Positions 50,258 through 57,689 of a stretch of 64,000 nt of DNA are shown here, in pieces (within the stretch, counting starts at the first letter, position 1; each line of letters starts with the position of its first letter). Both the position numbers and the translations under genes were made by a program. The notes below the pieces were generated by a model. It had not been told where the DNA came from. It saw only the letters and a program-made list of their open reading frames with translations, and searched no databases. Origin of the DNA: Verrucomicrobiota bacterium (lineage in GTDB: Bacteria; Verrucomicrobiota; Verrucomicrobiia; Opitutales; Opitutaceae); NCBI GenBank assembly GCA_016222805.1, contig JACRQG010000048.1, forward strand, positions 62,001-126,000. The letters are read 5' to 3'.

Positions 50258-52219
50258 TTATGGCGCCTCGTACACCTCGACCAGCACCACGCCGGTCGTG
50301 CCGCCCGTGACCTGCACGGTGTAGCTGGCGGGCTGGAGCGTCGCGACCAGCACGGCGTCGCGGGAACCCGCCGGGAGGCCGAAGGCACCGACCGCCTGCT
50401 GCGTCGCCAGGGTCGCCGCCTCCCAATTGTCGTTCTCGCCGATCTTCGCCTGGCCCTGGTAGAGTTCCAGCTTCGGGTCCGCCATCGTCCCCCCCACCCC
50501 AAAGGCGGCAAGCCCGGGGCCCACGGCGCGAATCAGAAGGCGGCGCGAGCCGGTGCCGGCGACGTTGAACCCGACGATGAGCGTGTCGTTGCCCGTGCCG
50601 CCAAACGTGCGGGCGGAGAGATTGGTAAACCGCGACGCCGTGGCCGTCATGCTTGCCGCCGATGCGGTGTCGTAGAGTTCGATGAGCGCGTTGCCCGTCG
50701 CGCCGCCCTTGCCCGTCAGTTGGATCGTATAGCCGCCCGACGCGATGCCCGAACCGAACAAGGCCGCGTCGCGCGAACCGGCGGGCAGCGCAAAGGCCCC
50801 GACGGCGGCAGTGGTGGCCGCCACATTGGTGTCGGTTCCCCAGTCGTCGTTCGTAGCGACCGTCGCCGTGCCGCTCAGGATGGTGAGCACCGGATCCGCC
50901 AGCACTCCGCCGACCCCGAACGCCCCGAGCGTCGGCCCCACGCCGCGCACCAGCACGGACTTCGGAGTCGTCGCATTGCCGCCGACAGTGACGCCGACAA
51001 TCAGAGTTTCGCTGCCGCTGCCCGCCCGCGCCCGCACGCTCAGATTCCCGAGATAGGCCACGGCCGTGCCCGCGCCACCTCCCGCGGATCCACCGCCCCC
51101 GGTTCCACCACCTCCGCCACCGCCCGTGGAACCGCCGCCGGAGCCTCCTCCACCAGCCGAGCCGCCGCCCGCGGTGTCGCTCGCCGTGAAAAGCTGCGTC
51201 TTGTTGTTCGCCACGATCCAGAGGTTGTTGGCGAAGAACGCAAAGTTGTGGGTCGCGAAATCCCCGCCACCGAATTGTTGGGTCGTCCAGGTCCCGAGCG
51301 CCCCCGTGGCCGTCACGATGTACGGCACGCTGGCAAACGTATTGAAGTCCATGCTACCTCCGGCAACGACCACGCGGGACGCCCCGCTCGTCACCGCCCC
51401 CGAAGCCCCCAGCCCGCTGGCGGTAAATCCGGCCGGAGCGCCGGAAATCGTCGCCCCTGCGGTCCAGGTCGTGCCATCCGCGCTGGTGTAGATCCGCAGG
51501 GAACCTCCCACTGACACGCCTGCCACAAATTCCCCGCCGGCAAAGGTCAGGCCCGAGACAAGGTTGGCGGCGCCGAGCCCGCTGAGGGTCACGGTCGTCC
51601 ACGAAGACCCGTTGGTGCTGCGGTACACCTGGCCGCCGGTCTGCCCGGCGGCAACGACCACCCCGCCGCCGGCCGCGAGTTGGCTGATGCGCTCGGAGGC
51701 GGCGCCAATGTTGACTCTCGTCCAGGTAATGGCGTCGGCGCTGAAGGCAGAATTCTGGCCAGAGCCCGGGAGGCCGCCGGCAACGAACAGGCTGCTGCCG
51801 CCGACCGTGGTGTGGGCCACCTTCCAGAGCGAGCCGGCGCCGGTCGTGCGTGCGGTCCACGTCGCACCGTCCGGACTGGTGAGGATGTTCTGGGTGTTGC
51901 CCGAATCGGCGCCATTGCGCTCGGCCGGCACCACCCACAGGCCGCCGCCGTAGGTGATGTCGCGCACGACAGGCGCCGTCGGCAGCGTCACGACCGTCCA
52001 GGTGACCCCGTCGGCGCTGGTGGTAACCTGCGACTGGAAGGTCCCCGCGGTCGTGCCCGATCCATAGGCGACAGCGGCATATTTTCCACCACCGTACCCT
52101 GCGGCGGTGAACTGGAGTCCGGCGGTGACTCCGGTGGTGCGTTGGGTCCAGGTGAGTCCCTGGGCGGACACCGAGGCGGCGATCGCCACACCGGCAACAA
52201 AAGCGAGGAGGTGCTTCAT
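50258..52219 (-). CDS. Secreted propeller-like protein with duplicated C-terminal domain
   Basis: Exported protein of 653 residues with a signal peptide MKHLLAFVAGVAIAASVSAQ (1-20). Residues about 21-345 hold five or more repeats with S-x-D-G-x-T-W (SADGVTWT, SPDGATWT, STNGSSWT, SADGTTWT), a shortened Asp-box pattern of beta-propeller proteins. A Gly/Ser linker (about 349-384) leads to two tandem copies (about 387-520 and 527-653) of a domain marked by GSETLIVGVTVGG, VRGVGPTLGAFGVGGVLADP, NDDWGTD, VGAFALPAGSRDAAL and a closing ELYD/EVYE. The domain also ends the neighbour at 52439-54565. The function is unknown; extracellular binding or adhesion, possibly with surface anchoring through the C-terminal pair, is likely. 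Confidence 0.82.
   Translation of the reverse strand: MKHLLAFVAGVAIAASVSAQGLTWTQRTTGVTAGLQFTAAGYGGGKYAAVAYGSGTTAGTFQSQVTTSADGVTWTVVTLPTAPVVRDITYGGGLWVVPAERNGADSGNTQNILTSPDGATWTARTTGAGSLWKVAHTTVGGSSLFVAGGLPGSGQNSAFSADAITWTRVNIGAASERISQLAAGGGVVVAAGQTGGQVYRSTNGSSWTTVTLSGLGAANLVSGLTFAGGEFVAGVSVGGSLRIYTSADGTTWTAGATISGAPAGFTASGLGASGAVTSGASRVVVAGGSMDFNTFASVPYIVTATGALGTWTTQQFGGGDFATHNFAFFANNLWIVANNKTQLFTASDTAGGGSAGGGGSGGGSTGGGGGGGTGGGGSAGGGAGTAVAYLGNLSVRARAGSGSETLIVGVTVGGNATTPKSVLVRGVGPTLGAFGVGGVLADPVLTILSGTATVATNDDWGTDTNVAATTAAVGAFALPAGSRDAALFGSGIASGGYTIQLTGKGGATGNALIELYDTASAASMTATASRFTNLSARTFGGTGNDTLIVGFNVAGTGSRRLLIRAVGPGLAAFGVGGTMADPKLELYQGQAKIGENDNWEAATLATQQAVGAFGLPAGSRDAVLVATLQPASYTVQVTGGTTGVVLVEVYEAP
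51067..51174 (-). repeat. Low-complexity Gly/Ser linker coding stretch
   Basis: About 36 codons read almost only Gly with some Ser, Thr and Ala (units such as GGGSAGGGGSGGG), joining the propeller-like half to the duplicated C-terminal domains. The DNA is a GGN-rich simple repeat prone to length change, so the linker may vary between strains. Confidence 0.7.
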
Positions 52220-52258
52220 GGGTACGAACGAACCTACCACGCCCCCGCCGATTCGTCG

Positions 52259-52276
52259 TTACGCAGGTCTACGTAA
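52259..52276. promoter_or_regulatory. TTACGCAG-GT-CTACGTAA palindrome upstream of secreted protein gene
   Basis: An 18-base inverted repeat with one mismatch, 39 bases upstream of the ATG at 52219. The same element, without mismatch, lies 36 bases upstream of the second secreted propeller-like gene (54602-54619), in the same orientation and with the same CGAC next to it. Matching position and sequence argue for a shared regulator or promoter. Confidence 0.65.
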
Positions 52277-52438
52277 GGGGCGCGGCGCAGGCCCCCTCAG
52301 GAGGCAGGCATCACTCGTTTGCGCCACCCAAACGGCGTCGCCCCCGAGGAGGGCGACGGCCCGTCAGGCGCGGCCGCGCTGGAACGCCGTGACCGCGTGG
52401 TTCACCTCTGCGCCGCGATCCGGTGTCGCGGCGCCCGT

Positions 52439-54565
52439 TCAGGGAAGCTCGTAGACTTCCACGAGCGCCACGCCAGTCGTGCCGCCGACCCCGCTCACCT
52501 GGGCGGTGTAGCTCCCGGGCGTCAGATTGACGATCAGCACCGCGTCCCGCGAGCCGGTCGCGAGCGCAAACGCCCCGACCGAGGTTTGGGTGACGGCGGG
52601 GGTCGAAGTCGGGTCCCAGTTGTCGTTGACCGCCACGCTGGTCTGGCCCGTGAAGATCTCGAGCCGGGGATCGGCGAGCACGCCGCTCACGCCAAAACCA
52701 CCGAGGGTCGGACCGACGGCCCGAATCAGCAGCCGGCGGCTGCCGGTACCGGCCACATTGAAACCGGCGATGAGGATGTCTCCCCCGGTGCCGACCGCGG
52801 TGCGCGCAGAGATGTTGACGAGGCGCGGTGTGGCAGCCGTGACGGTCCCGGCCGGCGTGAGATCGTACAGCTCCGCCAGCACGATGCCGGTGGCACCGCC
52901 CACGCCGGTGATCTGCACCGTGTAACTGCCCGACGCCAGGCCATTGCGCACCAGGGCGGCATCGCGCGAGCCCGCACCCAGCGCGAAGGCCCCGACGGCC
53001 GACTGCGTGGCGACCGGCGTGGTGGCCGGATCCCAATTGTCGTTTCCGGAAAGAACGGACGCGCCGGCATAGAGATCGAGCCTCGGGTCCGCCAGCGCCC
53101 CACTCACGCCAAATCCGGTCAGCGTGGGACCGACGCCGCGAATCAACAGGTTCTTCGTCCCCGAGGTGGCCGCACCGCCGATGCTCACGCCGACGATCAG
53201 GGTCTCCGCGCCCGAACCGGCCGTGGAGCGGATGGAGAGGTTGGTGAGGTACGCGGTCGAGGGAACCGCCGCGGTCACGGTCAGCGCCGCCACCGTACTC
53301 GTAATCGTCCCGGCGGAATTGACGATCCGCACCGAGTACGACCCGGCGTGGGTGGAAGAGACCACGGGGATCACGTGCGACGCTGCCGTCGCTCCCGGGA
53401 TCGCGCTGCCGTTGAAGAGCCACTGGTAGGTGAGCCCGCCCCCGTTGGCGGCCACGGTGAAGGTGACGCTCCCTCCGGCCGGCACCGACTGGCCGGCCGG
53501 CTGGGTCGCAATCGTCGGCGCCACCGGTGCGGCCGCCGGCGCGTCGCCCACCACGAGCTGGCTCGTGCTGGTCCATCCGACGATGGCGGATTCACCGACG
53601 GCAAAACCCCGATCGACGTTCCGGTTGAACGGCATCACGCCGATCTCGGTGAAGGCCGCGTTGTTGGTCGTGGTCGCAATCCGAAACGTGCCCAGGCCGG
53701 ACACTCCCGCCGGCGAAACCCGGTAGCCCGGGCCGATGCCCGTCACGCCCGAGGAAGCCGTCGCGTTGTTGGTCGCACCGGCCCGCGTCCACGTCAGCCC
53801 GTCCGTGCTCACCAGTGCCTGCCCGAAGGTGGAGACGTTGGTGTTGCTCCGCTCGTAGACCACGAACTGGTTGTTAAAGACGAAGACGCGGGTGTACCCG
53901 CCAAACGCAGTGAGGCTGGGAATCGGGGTCCACGTGAGGCCGTCGGTGCTGCGGAACATCGACGTGGTCGTGGAAACACTGCCGAAGGAGGCGACCCAAA
54001 TGTCATTCGCAAAGGCCACCCCGGTCGCGCCGGTCAGCGTCGCCCCGACCGGAGTCGGTGCCGGTCGGGCGGTCCAGGTCACGCCATCGGCGGAGGTGAT
54101 CCAGCCGAGTTCGAGGGGAGCGACATAGCGGCCGTTGCCGTAGGCCAGATCGATCAAGCCCCCACCGGTGGCGATGCCGCCCACCGCCACCGTCTGAACG
54201 GCGCTCCAGGTGGCTCCATCCGTGGAGTTGTACACGGTGGAGGATCCCGAACCGTTGCCGGCCACGGTCCAGAACTTGCCGTTGACGAAGCGCACCTGGC
54301 GGACGCCGGAGATGCCGGCAGGCAGGTCCCGGCGGGTCCACGTGGAGCCGTCCGGGGAGGACAGCACGAAGTCAGTGACGGGATTGTTCGAGGAGGCCGT
54401 GACCACGAAGACGCCGTTGCCGTGGGCGAGCCCGGCGATGCTCGCGCCGCCCAGGAGCGCGGTCGGGGTGGTTTCCCGCCACGTGGGAAGCGATTGGGCC
54501 GAGGCGGCGAGCGCGAAAGCGCCAAGAAGGGTCAAGCGGAGGAGAGGCAGGTGTCGGCACATCAT
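52439..54565 (-). CDS. Secreted propeller-like protein with Ig-like and duplicated C-terminal domains
   Basis: Exported protein of 708 residues; signal peptide about 1-23 (MMCRHLPLLRLTLLGAFALAASAQS). Residues about 24-345 repeat the S-x-D-G-x-T-W pattern (SPDGSTWT, STDGATWS, SADGVTWT, STDGLTWT twice). In place of the Gly linker of its neighbour it has an immunoglobulin-like domain (about 352-433: GQSVPAGGSVTFTVAANGGGLTYQWLFNG, then HAGSYSVRIVNSAGT). The two C-terminal repeats (about 442-575 and 581-708) have the LIVG, GVGPTL-GFGVSGALADPRL, NDNWDP, VGAFAL-GSRDA and ELYD/EVYE marks. It is a paralogue of the gene at 50258-52219 with a swapped linker. An extracellular or surface role is likely; no enzymatic motif was found. 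Confidence 0.82.
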   Translation of the reverse strand: MMCRHLPLLRLTLLGAFALAASAQSLPTWRETTPTALLGGASIAGLAHGNGVFVVTASSNNPVTDFVLSSPDGSTWTRRDLPAGISGVRQVRFVNGKFWTVAGNGSGSSTVYNSTDGATWSAVQTVAVGGIATGGGLIDLAYGNGRYVAPLELGWITSADGVTWTARPAPTPVGATLTGATGVAFANDIWVASFGSVSTTTSMFRSTDGLTWTPIPSLTAFGGYTRVFVFNNQFVVYERSNTNVSTFGQALVSTDGLTWTRAGATNNATASSGVTGIGPGYRVSPAGVSGLGTFRIATTTNNAAFTEIGVMPFNRNVDRGFAVGESAIVGWTSTSQLVVGDAPAAAPVAPTIATQPAGQSVPAGGSVTFTVAANGGGLTYQWLFNGSAIPGATAASHVIPVVSSTHAGSYSVRIVNSAGTITSTVAALTVTAAVPSTAYLTNLSIRSTAGSGAETLIVGVSIGGAATSGTKNLLIRGVGPTLTGFGVSGALADPRLDLYAGASVLSGNDNWDPATTPVATQSAVGAFALGAGSRDAALVRNGLASGSYTVQITGVGGATGIVLAELYDLTPAGTVTAATPRLVNISARTAVGTGGDILIAGFNVAGTGSRRLLIRAVGPTLGGFGVSGVLADPRLEIFTGQTSVAVNDNWDPTSTPAVTQTSVGAFALATGSRDAVLIVNLTPGSYTAQVSGVGGTTGVALVEVYELP

Positions 54566-54601
54566 GACCTCCCAGGATACGTGCCCGGGCCGGACCTGTC
54601 G

Positions 54602-54619
54602 TTACGCAGGTCTGCGTAA
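54602..54619. promoter_or_regulatory. TTACGCAG-GT-CTGCGTAA perfect palindrome upstream of secreted protein gene
   Basis: Eight-base arms with a 2-base spacer, 36 bases upstream of the ATG at 54565. It is the intact form of the element at 52259-52276. On the other side it lies 36 bases after the MFS gene stop, so it belongs to the secreted protein gene. The shape and spacing would suit a dimeric regulator such as a NarL/LuxR-type protein, but the regulator is not identified. Confidence 0.7.
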
Positions 54620-54654
54620 GGGTGCGCCGGTCGGCGGCGCCCTGGAGTCCGCCC

Positions 54655-55992
54655 CTACGCTGCAGCCTGTGGGGAGGTCTCTTCCTCGAGCGGAGTCACG
54701 GGATCGATGAAGAGCCAGGCGATGGCCCCGACAAAATACACGGCCGCCGCCACCAGGAACGCCATCGTCCAGCCCTGCATGGTCGGAGGCGCGTCCGGGG
54801 CGGGTTTGTGCGCCGACAGGATGAAGCCGACCACCAGGGGTCCGAGCATGCCGCCGAAGTTGCCCATCATGTTCATGCTCCCCGAGAGCGAACCGGCCAG
54901 GCGGCCGCCCACATCCATGCACGCGCCCCAGTCGGGCGCCATCGCGAGGTCGTTGGAAAAACTCGCCAGCCCGAGCGCGATCATCGCAAACACGGGGTCG
55001 TTGATCCGCGTCGCCACCACGAGGAGCGCGCCGGCCGCGAACAGTCCCGTCGTGGCCACCACGCGCCGGGCGCGCGCCACATTGCGCCACCGCTCCGCCA
55101 GCACGCGCGCCGCCCAGCCGCCCACGAAGCAGCCGATCCCGCCGAAGAACAGGGGCAGGCCGGCCAGGATCGCGCTCTTTTCCAGCGAAACGCCCCGGGC
55201 CTCCCGAAGGTAGGTGGGCAGCCAGGTCACGTAAAAGTACCAGCCATACGACATGGCGAAATACTGCACCCACAGCAGCCAGACAGTCCGGTTCGAGCAC
55301 AGCCGGCCCCACGGCACGCGGGCATGGCTGGGAGCGTTCTTCTCCGCGCCGTCCATCAGGGCGAGTTCCGCGGCGTTGACCGACGGATGATCCTTCGGGC
55401 GATCCCGGAACCAGGCGTAGAAGGCCACCGCCCACACCACGCCAATCAAGCCGAAGAACGCGAACGCCCAGCGCCAGTGCATCAGGGCCAGCACCGCCAC
55501 GACGAGCAGCGGCGTGAAGGCCCCGCCCCACCGCGCGCTCAGCCAGAGCACCCCCTGCGCCCGCACCCGCTCATCCGAGGGCAGCCAGATCGTGAAGATC
55601 TTGGTGACGTTGGGAAAACACCCCGCCTCGCCGGCGCCAAAGAGAAACCGGCACACCAGCATCGACACGAAATTCCACGCGGCCCCCGTCGCCGCGGTGA
55701 AAAACGACCACATCACCACCACCTTCATCAGCACGCTGCGCGGACCGTACCGATCCCCCATCCATCCGCCGGGGATCTCGAACAACGCATACGCCAGGCC
55801 GAAGGCACCGAAGACCAGCCCCATCTGCTGCTCGTTCAGGCCGAGATCACGCCGGATGTCTCCCGCCGTCTGGGAAATGCACACCCGATCGACGTAGGTG
55901 ATGATCGCCAGCGCGATGACAAACCAGAGGACGACGTGACGGGCGCGCGAGGGGACCTGGGCGCCCGGGGCGGCGGCGGGGTGTGAAGGCAC
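54655..55992 (-). CDS. MFS transporter, anion:cation symporter (ACS) family
   Basis: Inner-membrane major facilitator of 445 residues with 12 hydrophobic segments. GTG 55992 (MPSHPAAAPGAQVPSRARHVVLWFVIALAIITYVDRVCIS) is chosen because the upstream frame is Arg-rich and overlaps a terminator; the first helix begins about 20 residues in. ITYVDRVCISQTAGDIRRDLGL, GLAYALFEIPGGWMGDRYGPRSVL, and FGAGEAGCFPNVTKIFTIWLP are signatures of the ACS branch, which carries hexuronates, glucarate, galactonate and similar sugar acids by proton symport. A sugar acid from polysaccharide breakdown is therefore the expected cargo. Confidence 0.86.
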   Translation of the reverse strand: MPSHPAAAPGAQVPSRARHVVLWFVIALAIITYVDRVCISQTAGDIRRDLGLNEQQMGLVFGAFGLAYALFEIPGGWMGDRYGPRSVLMKVVVMWSFFTAATGAAWNFVSMLVCRFLFGAGEAGCFPNVTKIFTIWLPSDERVRAQGVLWLSARWGGAFTPLLVVAVLALMHWRWAFAFFGLIGVVWAVAFYAWFRDRPKDHPSVNAAELALMDGAEKNAPSHARVPWGRLCSNRTVWLLWVQYFAMSYGWYFYVTWLPTYLREARGVSLEKSAILAGLPLFFGGIGCFVGGWAARVLAERWRNVARARRVVATTGLFAAGALLVVATRINDPVFAMIALGLASFSNDLAMAPDWGACMDVGGRLAGSLSGSMNMMGNFGGMLGPLVVGFILSAHKPAPDAPPTMQGWTMAFLVAAAVYFVGAIAWLFIDPVTPLEEETSPQAAA

Positions 55993-56054
55993 GGACTGTG
56001 GGTGCCGGTCCCCTGTCGGAGTGTCAACGCGGCAGTGCCCCGGCTCCCTCGCCC

Positions 56055-56083
56055 AAAAGAAAAGCCGCCGGCGAACCGGCGGC
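56055..56083 (-). terminator. Intrinsic terminator after the cytochrome b562-like gene
   Basis: On the minus strand GCCGCCGG-TTCG-CCGGCGGC (56083-56064), with a UUCG tetraloop, is followed by TTTTCTTTT. It lies 48 bases after the stop of the b562-like gene and 63 bases before the MFS start, so the two genes are separate transcripts. Confidence 0.82.
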
Positions 56084-56131
56084 CAAAACTCGCGGATTCC
56101 GGCGGAGGCGATCCACCGGATTGGCGCGGCG

Positions 56132-56569
56132 CTATTTCTTCTTCTTGTCTTCCTTCTTGTACTCCTTGTGCCCGGCCTTCTGCGCATCGCCCATCTGGCC
56201 GCAGATCTTCGTCGCCAGGGCGTTGTCGTTGGCCTTGAGGGCCGCCTCGAGCTTGGAGCAAAGCTCGACGAACTTCTTCATCTCGGCGCGGTAGTTCTCG
56301 ACGAACTTCTTCTGGTCTGCCGCCGGTTTTTCCTTCTTGAGCGCCGGCTCGAACTTCAGCGAAGCCTCGGCGTTTTCCTTCAAGGTCGCGACCTTGGCGA
56401 GGGTGTCGGCGTTCTTCGAGGCGTCCGCCACCTGGCGGCGGATGGTGCGGAAGGCACCGCCCATCTTTTCCATCTTAGCGCCGAGTTCAGTCTCGGCGTC
56501 GGAGGCAAAAGCCGCGCTTCCGGTGACGAGAGCGCAGGCGAGGGTGAGAATCAGGGCACGGATCTTCAT
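56132..56569 (-). CDS. Cytochrome b562-like periplasmic four-helix protein
   Basis: A 145-residue exported protein with signal peptide MKIRALILTLACALVTGSAAFA (1-22). The mature part is highly helical and Lys/Ala/Glu-rich, matching the cytochrome b562 family. Candidate haem ligands are a methionine in the first helix (M33 or M36, in AKMEKMGGAF) and H134 in KAGHKEYKKEDKKKK at the end, the same places as Met7 and His102 in E. coli b562. There is no CxxCH, so haem would not be covalently bound; Cys104 and Cys123 are single. Many family members bind no haem, so an electron-transfer role is only possible. It has its own terminator. Confidence 0.7.
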   Translation of the reverse strand: MKIRALILTLACALVTGSAAFASDAETELGAKMEKMGGAFRTIRRQVADASKNADTLAKVATLKENAEASLKFEPALKKEKPAADQKKFVENYRAEMKKFVELCSKLEAALKANDNALATKICGQMGDAQKAGHKEYKKEDKKKK

Positions 56570-56787
56570 AGGGAGGTTGAGGAGGGGGAGTGGGTAAGCG
56601 GCAAAGACGGCGCGGAAGGAAGGAGAACCGCGCCGCGGAGGGCAACAGGATTCTCCACTCGGCGAATCCCTCGCCGCCCACCCTGCCGAACGGGTCGCGG
56701 TTTCACTTCCCGCGGGCGGCGCCCCCGCCCGTTTCAAGGTTGCCCGCCCGTCGCGCCCGGCTTGAGGTAGCCCACCGCTCCCTGCCC

Positions 56788-57678
56788 GTGCAAACCCCGC
56801 CGCTCTCCCGCCGCCACTTCCTCGCCTCCGCCACCGCCGCCCTCGGCACTGCTCTCCTTCCAGCCGCGACCGCCACACCGACCCGCTGGCCGATCGGTTG
56901 CTTCAACCGGCCCTGGACCAAATGGTCGATCGACGAGGCCCTCGATGCCATCAAGGAGGCCGGGTATCCGTTGACCGGATTGCTCACGCCCGTCGCGGCC
57001 AAGGGCGAGCACCTCATCGGGGCGGCGGCCACGCCGGAGTACCTGGCGGCGCTGAAACAGAAGGTCGCCGCCCGCGGGCTCAAGGCCAACCTGGGCGCCC
57101 TGCGCATCAAGAACGGCGTTCCCCTGGCCGAGGCCATCGCCGACACGCGCCGGCAACTCGCCAACGCCCACACCCTCGGGCTGGAGTTCGCCCTCACCTT
57201 CGGCGTCGATCGCCCCCAGCACTACGAACAGTACTTCAAGGTGATGTCCGATGCCGCCGCGTACGCGCAGGAGCGCGGGATCAAGCTCGTGATGAAACCC
57301 CACGGCGGCGGAAGCGGCGCCTCGGCCGAGATCCTCCAGGCCCTCAAGGCGGTCAGCCACCCCAACTTCAAGATCTGGTACGACGCCGGCAACATCATCT
57401 ATTATACCGGCAAGGATCCCGTCGCCGAACTCGCCCCCATCGCGGAGCATGTCACGGGCTTCTGCGCCAAGGACTGCGCCGGCCCGAAGAGCGAAGTGAT
57501 GATCCAGTTCGGGCAGGGCAAGGTCGACTTCGTCGGGGTGTTCCGGAAACTCAAGGCCGCCGGCTTCCAGGGGCCCATCATGGTCGAAAGCTGCCAGATC
57601 GGGGACACCCCCGCCGCGACCATGGCCCACGCCCGCGCCAACCGCCTCTTCCTCGAGCAGGCGCTCGCCAGCCTCTGA
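56788..57678 (+). CDS. Tat-exported TIM-barrel sugar phosphate isomerase/epimerase family protein
   Basis: A 296-residue xylose-isomerase-like protein with an export signal. GTG 56788 gives MQTPPLSRRHFLASATAALGTALLPAATAT, a twin-arginine signal (SRRHFLA) with cleavage near residue 28. The longer ORF upstream is Arg/Pro-rich and not protein-like. Barrel motifs are DEALDAIKEAGYPLTGLL, KLVMKPHGGGSGASAEIL, IWYDAGNIIYYTGKDP and MVESCQIGD, which carry the usual acidic and His metal ligands. Export as a folded metalloprotein fits the Tat route and suggests action on periplasmic sugars. The fusion lipoprotein gene starts 11 bases after its stop, so they are very likely co-transcribed. Confidence 0.84.
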   Translation: MQTPPLSRRHFLASATAALGTALLPAATATPTRWPIGCFNRPWTKWSIDEALDAIKEAGYPLTGLLTPVAAKGEHLIGAAATPEYLAALKQKVAARGLKANLGALRIKNGVPLAEAIADTRRQLANAHTLGLEFALTFGVDRPQHYEQYFKVMSDAAAYAQERGIKLVMKPHGGGSGASAEILQALKAVSHPNFKIWYDAGNIIYYTGKDPVAELAPIAEHVTGFCAKDCAGPKSEVMIQFGQGKVDFVGVFRKLKAAGFQGPIMVESCQIGDTPAATMAHARANRLFLEQALASL

Positions 57679-57689
57679 ACCCAGCCGCC

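Noticed and set aside
52336-52358. CGTCGCCC / GGGCGACG hairpin as an intrinsic terminator
   Set aside because: The 8-bp stem is real but lacks a U-run on either strand and lies about 80 bases past the stop, so it was not called.
56898-57689. Long upstream extension of the NamZ fusion frame
   Set aside because: It overlaps the Tat TIM-barrel gene in another frame. ATG 57690 directly precedes the lipoprotein signal.
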